Shown here: one piece after another, positions 46,686 to 57,062 of the stretch
Position numbering within the stretch: the first letter of the stretch is position 1
Layout: each line of letters opens with the position of its first letter
NCBI RefSeq assembly: GCF_001039355.2
Contig: NW_019775982.1
Span: forward strand, 39,322 to 103,321
Length of the DNA stretch: 64,000 nucleotides
Reading direction: 5' to 3'
Origin: Lingula anatina
Lineage: Eukaryota > Brachiopoda > Lingulata > Lingulida > Lingulidae
Translations under genes and position numbers: made by a program
The notes under the pieces: generated by a model
The model's input: the letters and a program-made list of their open reading frames with translations, nothing else
Database searches by the model: none
Told to the model about the DNA's origin: nothing

Positions 46686-49600
46686 CTAAAATACGAAAAA
46701 AGCCTCTTAGTTATAAAATTAAAAATTTACTGGCAGCATATACCACAGGTAGGTTTCAGCACATGAAGTCTGCCGGGGTCAGTTTAAAAACAGCGTTTAG
46801 CATAAAAACATATAGAATACGTTAAGTATCTGAACGCGTTTAGAAATATGTGTAAAAGCTAAACACATACACCCTGCTTTAAACGCACCATATTGCTAAA
46901 CACATTAGCCTGTCACATGCTCAGGAGCTAGATGTGTTTAGCAGCTAAATTGAAAAAATTAACACAAAACACTTGAAGAGTGAAGATTAAAGAATAATTA
47001 ACTCTTAAAAGATAAGAATTTATCCATAAATAAATACATTGGCGTGGATGTCAGCTTCTCTCACATCTTATGGCCTTTTATTTTTATTTATACCAAGTTT
47101 TTGCTCCTGTAGCTGTTGTGATTTCTCATATTTTTCTTAATGCCCCTATTTCACACAGACCACGAATGCCACGAATCGCCAGGAATTGACAAATTTCAGG
47201 ATTCGTGGTTGAATCGTAATCAGTTCCTGAAGTTCTTAACAGATTCGTAAATAATAGTAGTCAGTTCTTGCAATTCTTGATCAATCGGGAATTCAAGGCA
47301 AAAATTTTGAGCTGTTTAAAATTTTGGCCACGAACTCCAGATTAAAAAAATGGTAGTGAATTCTTGACAATATTCGTGCAATTCCAGCCGAATCCCACGA
47401 ATATTTGTAACACTATCGCACCTGTATCGTAACTGAATCGTAGAGCGTGTCCAATTAGGCCAGAAAATTTGCAAAATCTCACGAATCCTCACGAATCCTG
47501 AAATTAGTCAATTCCTGGCAATTCGTGGGATTCGTGGTCTGTGTGAAATAGGGACATAATCAATCTTGGTTACACTTACTAACCTACTCTATTATTTTTA
47601 AATTGTGGCAGTTATATAGTTTGGGGGGTGTTATATTATCTCCCCAGTTTTGTAACTTTATATCTTATCAGTTTTGTCATTTTAATAAATGACAATTTTC
47701 AGTCATATTGACTTATCTTATTTACTTTAAAGCAAAAACAGAGCTTCGTTGTGCTTGTGAACATTTGTCTACATAAATCTGCAAATGAGATAATTAAATG
47801 TATTTATGTAGGAAATGGTTTGTTTTTGGTGGTAATAATAACTTTGTTAATAATACATCAACGTTTTGTTTATGGGACCGGTGTGGAACTTGGAACCTAA
47901 ACATTATACAGGGTATTTCATAATGTACTTAACAATGTGCTTCTTGCAAAAAAAATATATCATTAATGATGACAATAAATTAATGTCTTAATAACCATTT
48001 GAACTAATCCATATCTGTTTTGATATCAGCCTCCCATGGAAATACTTAGTTGCGTTTGAGAATGTTACATGTAAAAATATCGCAGCCACGTATAGAATTG
48101 CATCAAAACCTTATGCTTTCAACCCGTATTTCAACACCTATTTTACTTTGGATTTATGCAGATGATGATCGTGGTTTTATCATTAATTATTCTTATTCCT
48201 GAACCCATAAAAATCTAGACATTTACGTGATATTACCTGTTTTGAATAGATCCTTTGTAGTAGGTTTCTGTGTTGCATTTACAGCTACATTTAACGGGCA
48301 GCTTGTAGGAACATCGTTGGTATTGGGGTCCATGGGTTTTCTATCCAGGCCATATAAATGTAGTTTCATGGATTGAAGGTAACCTTATTACAAAGAAACA
48401 AAGAAAAACAATGAAAATTATTATGATATATACAAATAAAACGCTCAGTGAAAACTCAGTCCAATCAGAATGATGAAACCATTTAGAAAGCTCTTTGCAA
48501 CCCCACAAATGAAAATATGTGCACTATTTGTTTTGATATTTATCTTTATGATATAACATTACGTAATTTGTTTGAGAGGTGAGTGTTCGATTCTTATAAC
48601 TAAATCTAACAGCAGAGGGACTAGTATTGTGTATGACATGTTAAGAAAACTAACCTTTAGAATTAATTGTTGGTTTAATCAGTATCTTAAGTTAATGTCG
48701 AAATAAGCTGAGAAATGTAAATTTCTAAATACCATCCCTTACCTTGTTCTCCACTCTTGCTAGAATCTACTATATATAAATTCCAATGTTGGAAGTCACC
48801 GTTTGTGACTGCTTCTCCCCAAAACTGAACTGATTTGACCTGTAAAACACACTCTCTTATTAATTGCCATCGTTTGTGTATTTTTTAGTTTAAACAGATC
48901 CGTTATTTTCAAGGTTTGGTGTATCCAAGCAAAAAGCGTAAATCACTAGTTTAACATGCCCTTATATGGGTATTTTCACATTCCTAATCTTACCAAATAT
49001 TTTTCAACATTAATAGGTTAATTGCTATGTAAATCTTAACATTTGACATACGGTACAAATTGTTACATTCTCCCATGTTTGTCTGTTTAAAAATCTGTGC
49101 GAGTTCAATTAACTTATTTAGATCATTGGAGTTATTTAATATTTCTTGGAAGATAGTATTACAAAAGCATTATGAAAAGGTATACATTAGTTATAGTCTA
49201 TCCTAATACATGAAGTACTGTATATCAAATTGGTTTTTAAAATGTAAAAATACCGTGATACTCAGGTCTTGAAAAAAGATGTCGTTGACACGCCCTGGTA
49301 GCAGCAATCTTAAAGTGTTGGATGGCGATACAAGATGCATTTGTATACGGCCTCTTTTTGGAAACGTCAAGTTAAATTCTACGAGGACATCTTCAAGGAA
49401 CTGTATGTTACACTCCGGCGGCACTTTGAATTGGACAAGTCTTTCAGGTATAGCTATCGGCCTACAAAAACGAGCATCGATTATATAATTTATTTTATTT
49501 CCTTAAGTTTCCACAGATATCTCGTGTCGACAGTCTCGTTTTGTCACCTTCGGGTTGTTTTTTTTTTAACTAGCCTGGACGTTAAAAAAATCATCAATAG

Positions 49601-50693
49601 CTTTGTATTATTGCACTGCGTGTACAGTATAAATTAATTTTGTCTTATTATGACACTACTTACCACCACTTTATATTGGGTTCCACCACACAATGTTTCA
49701 TTTCTTTCCAGCCTCCAACAGACCACCAGTTATCAGGGTGTGCCATGTTAATTAAGCGACCTATGTCTAGTTCACCAAATCCAAATGTTGGTGACACTGT
49801 AAATATCAAATTGAAATTCGTTTTGCAATGTGTAAGGATGTGTGACACGTTTTACAAGTCTTACTGTTGCAGGTCCTCAAGTTGTCTTCTTGTGATATTC
49901 GTCCTCACAGAAGAAAAATAATTCTGGTTCATAATGCACTAAAATATTTGATGACTGTGACTTAATTCAAAATAATTGTAATTTGAATATCTCAACTTTT
50001 AGACCAAATACTTGCCTGCAAATATTCGTCATCCCATTTGCTTGAATTACAATTTATGAAATGAAAATTTTGAAATTTTTTTCTGACGGCAATTTTTCAA
50101 AACTTTCTCAAATAAGTTCGGTTCAAAATATTTTTAAGCAAATGTTACCTTTTGTGACCCTATATTTGTAAAATGTAATAAGTGTTCTTTTAACCTTTGT
50201 AGCCAGCAGCATTTTCTTCAAAGTTGTTCGGCAGGAGTCCATCTTTACTTCCACTCCGTGCAAGAAGATGCTTTATATCTCTCCATGTTAGATTTGGACT
50301 ACAATATCAATAGTTATTAACGCAATTAGGTTAATTAGTCCAAAATCCTTTCATAAAAGATGCATTGTAATGATAAATACCGCAGCAATGGTGGTAATAT
50401 GCCTAGTGAGTAAACCTATAACACAACTTAATAAATGTTTTCTTTTCTAATGCTATCATTATGTTATCGTTCTATTAGCTTGTATTATAAGGCCATAATG
50501 ACTCGACCAACTTGACCCGACCAACTTGAAAATAATTATGAATTTGTTTTTGTTACGCACATCGTGTATATATTAAGTGTATATTCTGGGGTTTGTAAAA
50601 ATACTTTGTACTTTCTACTCAAGTTTGGAATAAATTATCTATCTAGTTTGTTTACAAAAGCGGTGTGCGTGCGTGCAAACTTAAGCTCCCCTA

Positions 50694-50739
<46 letters not shown>

Positions 50740-52450
50740 TCACAAGTAAAATAACACACTTCTCTTCCATGACTAAAGCTATCGCTCCAGACGCCATTGG
50801 CACTGCGGCTGAGCACCTGGAGAAAGACTTTGTGCACTTGTCTGTACCAAATGTAGTCACCTGAAATTTTAAAGAAAAATGAACATCAAAGCTAACACCA
50901 ACACATAGCATGAAGAATGTACAAGCTCGCAATCATTTACAAAAGACACGATACCATATATCAAGAGAGAGTGAAAGATCACTGACAAAGACAGAGAAGC
51001 TATACATCTGCCGGTATATACGTACAATTTCCGTTCCCCCTGTATTTTGGGATGGTGCTGCAGCAAAGGTTGCAGAGCAATTTTCACCAGACTTCAGCAT
51101 ATGTTTGTTTCTGTCCACAGCTGTAATGCCAAGGGTAAACACTGAGTTGGAATAGCCATCGTAAGCGCAGCTGTCACCGGTAGGCCCTCCGTTGCCAGTT
51201 CCCCACAGATACACCGAACCTTTTCCATCACGTCCCTGAAACGTGTCATTAGTGTCATAAATATATATTCTTAAGAATAAAGTGCAAAATTGCTGAAATG
51301 TAAAGCCTTCCTAAAATAGCATTAAATGGCTACAATGTTAGTTGCACAGTCTTGTAATTACAAAATGCATTATGCTTGGAATGGTTTGTATATTTGAAGA
51401 TGAGAATATTGTTTGGAAAGCATCAGCTGTGCATTTGCAGTTTCTATAGACCTGCATACTTTATAGACCTAGAAAATCCTTAACGTAAACTAAACCCCAG
51501 TTTCATCAACGCTGGATAAAGCTATCGTATGGATGTTCATTGGATAAAATCGCTATCCTCTGGGCAGTTACCCTGAGGTTAGTAGCCGCTTTAACCGAAG
51601 GATAGCAATATCAAAGACCAAAAAAACTTTCATAATTTCCATACACATCATCATTTCCTTGAGGTATGATTTAAATAATTCATATGGTGACAACATCGCG
51701 TAAGTTCAAAATCTCGATCTATTACCAGTTTCGTTCCCTCCTCCAAAATATCTAGTACAGGTTTTTTTGGTCCACCAACTGAAATCCCAGAGTTGCTTAT
51801 TGTCCAACTGTTACTATAAATGTGGATGTCCTTTGGCTTGTAGGATAAGGCCTCCATTAAATGCGTAGTTTTAAGTGTACTTTTTTGACCGAATACACGC
51901 AAATCTGAAATAAGTATTAGAGAAATTAATTCAATCATCAGTCATTTGAGTGCATTATAATAACCTTTACATCAAGAAATATATACAGAACAATGATTTA
52001 TGCATAAAATTGATGAAGGAAAAGCACAGGTTTGGCTACAGCGCACAGCAGCACGATTCAATCGGAAATTACATATTTGTTGAATCAATATTGTAAATAG
52101 AATGTCCAGAGCCGTGTATTTTACAAAAAAGTGCCACGTTTTATTTTAAACAATGGAATTAATTTAGTGTTCAATTTTCATGGAAAGTTACATATGATTC
52201 CATTAAAGTTACCAGTGACTGACAGGAAAAGTGACACATTTAACACAGCCTACCAGCAATGGAAGCCTGAGGTGCCACTCCAATTCCGCAAAGATTGTTC
52301 GATTTTGCCGATGCAACTCCTGCCACCTGGGTGCCATGACTGAAATGTAAACAAAAGACTTAATTTTTATTGCGATGATATTACACTGTGTACCATGTCA
52401 GTAGTTAAGTTAATTGCATGGTTCTGTCAGTACATATAATTATTGACAGT

Positions 52451-52486
<36 letters not shown>

Positions 52487-55400
52487 CGCTCTCTCTCTCT
52501 CGGCATTTTAATACCTTCTGATATCACAGGGGCCCCTAGTATACAGCCATTATAGCCTGTTGCAAAATTGAAGAAAACAATTTTGTAACAGCATACTAAT
52601 GGCGATCCCTGGGGTCATTTAACCACTAACTTGAAAGCTTCACCTGAACAAACATGTAGATATTTTTTAATTTCTTGGTATACATATCTTACGTGGTACA
52701 TCAACATATAGACACGATTATTTGTAAGACTCGACAAAGCCTTTACTTCCTACGGCGCTTGAGGTCATTCTATGTCAACCGAAAATCGCTTGTAAAGTTT
52801 AACTGGGCGATGATTGAGATGTATTGACACTCTCTTTGACCGTTTTATAAGGTAGTGTTACAGCAGGACACAATAATCACTAGTTTGTTCATGCATACCG
52901 GTATGTCATCAATGTCATGACTACGGTAATATTCAAAGCAAACTTTACACGTAGCAAAACCATTTTTCTAACAGCAACATGAATTTTTATGAGCACAATG
53001 GATTTTATAATATTATATTTTTTAACAACAGCTCACATTAATTTTCATGTTATGCTTGTATAAATATGCAATAAATCATTATCTCATCTTATCCTAGTAC
53101 ACACAGCGCTCATTACCAACTCCTACAAAATATACCAATCGCCAAAAAAAAAAAAAAACTAATTCCCCTGTCACACATTTGCACATAATTACACTGAAAT
53201 ATCTAAAACGCTCCAAGTCAGGTGTACGTGCGTGCTCAATAGAAACGTTCTTAAACCTACCTTCTTGACTGAACTGGAACATTACCCCAGAAGTTTTTGC
53301 TCAGCGCTCTGTCCTTTAGAAAGATTAATAATAAAAGCTTATAAATAAATAGATGTTCAGTTTTTATTTAAAAAAAAACTTGTGACATATACTTATGAGG
53401 AGAGAGAGAAAGAGGGAGAGAACAGCTGCCAATATTTACTTGCACTGGCAGGTCCATGCTATCAAGAAGGGCGGGAGCATGTTTCTGCTGGCCGTGGTTT
53501 ACATCTTTCCTTGACGGGGATGGTAGACTGAATCTAGCATTTTCTGTTAGAAAAGGGAGTCCGACGTTTTTTGCTGGAGAGAGAGAGGGAGAGAGAGCAG
53601 AATAACTTACAACCGATAAATCAGGATGGTCCAGTACACCATTATCCAAAAGCCCAATTGTCACCCCTCGTCCAGTGTAACAGTGTTCCCATCCACTCTT
53701 TGCATTGAAAGGCTGTTCACTCTAAAAAACAAGTAACTAAATTCTTTTCACTTCTGAAAATTCAAACAATAAGCGTTTTGCTAATCAAGGCAATTCCAAG
53801 GTACGTGTAACCGCAAACAACCATTGCTAATCTTTAATTTGCCGTGCATGTTAGCTAAAGTCTCTCTCTATCTAAACCAACTTCTGCATACTATGAACTT
53901 GGTAGTTTAAACTTAGTTTACAATATGCATGTACATTTGCCTACAATTCTAATTGCAAGGCAACGACCAACGCCTCCAGTTTCTTTTCAAGAACTTTAAT
54001 GGAAAATAATTTCATTGTTTCATCTGTGTCCTATATACTCAAAGAGTCACCGAAGCTCCATTTTTGCTCGAACATATGAAACAAAATAGTTAATATAAGA
54101 AATTGAAATTGATCAAAATGACGCAGTTAGATAACCATTGTATTTTAACAGTTTTGAACCATTTGGCGAAAATACTTACCAAATACCACTTTTGTGTTCG
54201 CCACATTGGATCCTTTATGGTTTCCCAAGTGTTAACATCTGTAGACAACAGGGTGTACATCTCTTCTGTCTCGTAATCTACCCATTTCACCTAAATGTAC
54301 AAATTAATAGCAACAGCAACAGTTGCCTTTTTAATATTTGCAATTAGTTCCTTTTAATAGTGAATATATCTCTATGTTGCAACTGAGATAAACTGTTGTC
54401 CACGAAGCCACTTTGAAAAAGAAAATAAATTATTTGGTATTTTTAAAAATAACATGCTATATAGTTTGAACTACATCCAAAAACATTTTACCTTTGTATC
54501 AGAAGCTAGTAAGGTGAGGGAGTCGCTGTCTTGGTTTTTGTCCAGAAATGAATAGTAATTACCGTACACCTGAATAAAAGGTTAATACACACAAATGTAA
54601 CTGTCTAACCCGCCTGTTTTAAACTTTTAACAACACAGACACAATACAAGAGAATAACTTCTCCTGTTTAAAACAAATAGAAATAACATCTTTTAAAAAC
54701 ATGATTAAAGCAAATATGACAATACCAGTAATATATCACGTATAACGCATTTATGTCTCAGGCCAGATTGAAATCCAGTCAGATTAAATTGGATTTTTGA
54801 TTAGATTTAGGCCAATTTTAAATCGGCTTAGACCCAAACAAAATGTCAATACTGCCTAGGCGAAATTAAAATCTGACTGGACAAGATTTAAATCTATCTA
54901 GGAAAGTTTGAAATTTAAGTATTAAAACAGATATAATTAGTGAAAATCACCATGAAAAAAAAATAAATAAATAATACATTATATGCTGATTATAATAAGC
55001 CAAGTGTATTTTTACTATTTCGTAAAAACATTTATTTAATGTTTCTTTTGTATTATTGAAATTTTAATCTTACTTAGTCAGACTTTAATCTTGCTTGGAC
55101 AGGCCAAATTAAAACTTCAGTTCTGTCTAGTTCATATTAACTATATTTACATATTGACGGATTTCAATCTGGCTTGCGACATGGCCTGTAACACACACAC
55201 ACACACGCGATAAAACAAAACCCAAATTATTTATTCACATTGACAAGACCATTTGATCAAAATATATACTCCCCTAGCAAAATGTGTCACCCCTACCGCA
55301 ATCATGTACATTGCCACAAGGATACCCATTGTTTAAATTTTACTATAACACAACAACTAGACAAACAATCATCGTGCAATCTGGGGATGTTAGTAGTAGG

Positions 55401-57021
55401 TCATTGGCTTACCTAGCGCTAAGCGTTATATAGTTAAAATACTTTAATACCAATTATTTTTAATATGCGGCTCCTAAGTGAAAGGGATACTTTTTTTTAC
55501 ATAGAGGGAGTTTTGACCGCCGAATGGTTTACTGAAAAGGACACCAGCCAATAACTGGGCAATGATACTTAGCGTCTTCAGAATGTATGGACGCGTAAGG
55601 GTTTGGGGAACAGATGGTAAGGAGTAACTATTGCGTAAGCGAGCTGGCAGTGGTCAACGGGAACCTTAACACAGAACGTTGCATACTAGAAGAGAATTCT
55701 GTCGAGAATATCTTTTGGGACCATGATCAACCATTTATGCTTAAGCATGATAATGCTACCCCACGTACAACTAATGCAACAGCACTCTGGTTATATGAGA
55801 ACCAGATTCAGACCCCAGTGGCCGGTCCTGATTAGAGTTCATTAAAAAACATAGAGAATTAAAGCTTGGGATGTCTTCAGAATAATGGATAACTGAGGGA
55901 TAACTCTGAAAACAAAAATGAAGTAACACCTTCTTTGCACCGTATATGGAACGCCATCAATTGCACAAAGGTTATAGAACTTCTTGGCTCCACGCACAGA
56001 TGCGACTGGTGCGTCCTCCAATCCAGAAGATACTCAAAAAGTTCTAAAATATGACCTTTTTAAAAACTATGGTAATTTATTCCTTGGTTGTACAATCTGT
56101 AAGTTTTTGTAATAAAATGTTTAAAAGTTGAATAAGGAACATTGGTTCATGACATGATTTTCTGTTTCATCTCACGCATTGCTTTAGGGGAGTATAGATA
56201 ACAGTTCCTTATTTTAAAAAGGAAACTCGGTTCTGCAGCATTATTTAAAGCATAAACGTTACCAGAGCGATGAACACTTTACAAAACGCAATTTACTTTT
56301 GGACAGAAAAGATTTGACAAACCTTATTCATCATGTCCAGTCCGTATCTTTTTGCAAAATCCTGAACCTCGGAAGCACTTATGTCACTTTTAAATTGAAC
56401 GATCAGTGTCCTCTCGTCCTCAAATGACCTTGAATATTAAATCAAATCGATATCTAGTAAGCGTAAGTTGAATATTGCCGTTTTGCGCACCAAGCTTAGT
56501 ACTCCATGTTCATATCCAAAAAGAAAGTGATAAAACATGATGATGGACTGTCAATATTAGTACCGGTGTAACGAAACTGGGGGTCCGTGTTACAGAAAGT
56601 CCGCCCTTTATTTACTTATAATGGTTAGGGTTAGCCTGACCTAAGAGGGTCAAAATCTAGGGCGAGGCTTACCTGCTCAAACAAATAGGAAACGGACAAT
56701 ATGGGGGACTCTCTGTCACGTTACACCGGTGTTCAACTTCAGCTGTCACTGTAACAAGCCAAACTGTCCCAGCCTAAAGCATTTCGATAAAACTTTTAAA
56801 ATGCCCACATGTGGTAAATAGCACTATCATAAAATCTTCGTATTTACAAACATAAGGTACATTACAATGTCTTCATGATTGTTTATCATTCGGCTAGAAT
56901 GAACGAACACAGATAAGTATACTTTCCAATTATCAAAATAATTTAGTACTCACCTCGCGATACCTTGAAGCGTTACAAAAACTAATATCAAAATGTGTGC
57001 CTTCATCCTTCTTCTTTGCAT
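46450..57021 (-). CDS. Secreted furin/kexin-type S8 protease with P domain and C-terminal PAN domain
   Basis: Exons in transcript order: 57021-56954, 56428-56323, 54569-54492, 54290-54180, 53721-53611 (or to 53440), 53313-53261, 52339-52254, 51904-51726, 51235-51026, 50860-50760, 50298-50195, 49796-49664, 49461-49254, 48839-48743, 48383-48237, 46685-46450. All phases agree; 2,028 nt give 675 residues. Residues 1-22 are a signal peptide (MKAHILILVFVTLQGIA from the second Met). The pro-region has VYGNYYSFLDK, like furin's IFGDYYHFW. Catalytic Asp147 is in GLLDNGV, His177 in SHGTQVAG, oxyanion Asn279 in GTGNGG and Ser351 in RCSAAVP. The His-Ser spacing of 174 equals that of furin. P domain about 403-590 (KRGRIQMHLVSPS). 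Convertase-family membership is clear. Odd points: no basic cleavage site after the pro-region, furin's acidic pocket residues replaced, no Cys-rich or membrane tail. A non-basic specificity is inferred. Confidence 0.9.
47141..47556. mobile_element. MITE-like element with about 50-bp terminal inverted repeats
   Basis: The left end TGCCCCTATTTCACACAGAC and the right end, inverted TGTCCCTATTTCACACAGAC, pair closely. The similarity continues through CCACGAAT-CCACGAAT-GCCAGGAATTGAC. The 416-bp interior contains further scattered ACGAAT and GAATTC words but no coding frame. It lies in the last intron of the protease gene, flanked by TTAA/TA-like bases. Confidence 0.8.
50693..50739. repeat. (TG)n(AG)n compound microsatellite
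   Basis: About 12 TG units followed by about 11 AG units. On the transcript strand this is a CT then CA tract beginning about 20 bases after the donor of the exon that carries the catalytic serine. Confidence 0.9.
52452..52502. repeat. (CT)n microsatellite
   Basis: An imperfect CT repeat of about 50 bp with two CG interruptions, in the intron before the catalytic histidine exon of the protease gene. Confidence 0.9.
54759..55188. mobile_element. Fold-back element with internal repeats in protease intron 3
   Basis: The sequence CCAGATTGAAATCC near the left end is repeated inverted near the right end, and both ends carry CAGGCC. Inside are several copies, in both orientations, of words such as AAATCTGACTGGACAAG and GATTTAAATC. 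The whole 430 bp is therefore a nest of related short inverted and direct repeats. No coding capacity. Confidence 0.6.
55265..56196. mobile_element. Degraded Tc1/mariner-like transposon, copy 2
   Basis: Starts TATACTCCCCTAGCAAAAT and ends with the inverted TATACTCCCCTAAAGC, flanked by TA. The 932-bp interior keeps a fragment with FMLKHDNATPR, which corresponds to the conserved HDNA region of Tc1-family transposases, but stops and frame breaks interrupt it. It sits in intron 2 of the protease gene, between the two parts of the pro-region. Confidence 0.82.
56562..56730. mobile_element. MITE-like element with 12-bp perfect terminal repeats
   Basis: ACCGGTGTAACG at the left and its exact inverted copy at the right bound a 169-bp segment. 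Inside are GGGGGTCCGTGTTACAG and GGGGGACTCTCTGTCACG, further related arms. It is non-coding and lies in intron 1 of the protease gene. Confidence 0.7.
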
Positions 57022-57053
57022 CTGAACGCTGTTAATACTGAACGCTGGCGACG

Positions 57054-57062
57054 TTTTTTATA
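57054..57062 (-). promoter_or_regulatory. TATA box of the S8 protease gene
   Basis: On the minus strand the sequence reads GATATAAAAAACG, a good TATA match, about 35 bp before the first ATG (57021). A start of transcription 25-30 bp downstream would leave a 5' UTR of only a few bases before that ATG, or about 20 bases before the second in-frame ATG at 57006, which gives the cleaner signal peptide. Confidence 0.6.

Noticed and set aside
51552-51606. A short hairpin, GCTATCCT and AGGATAGC
   Set aside because: Eight-base arms in AT-rich intronic DNA are expected by chance and no element boundary is seen.
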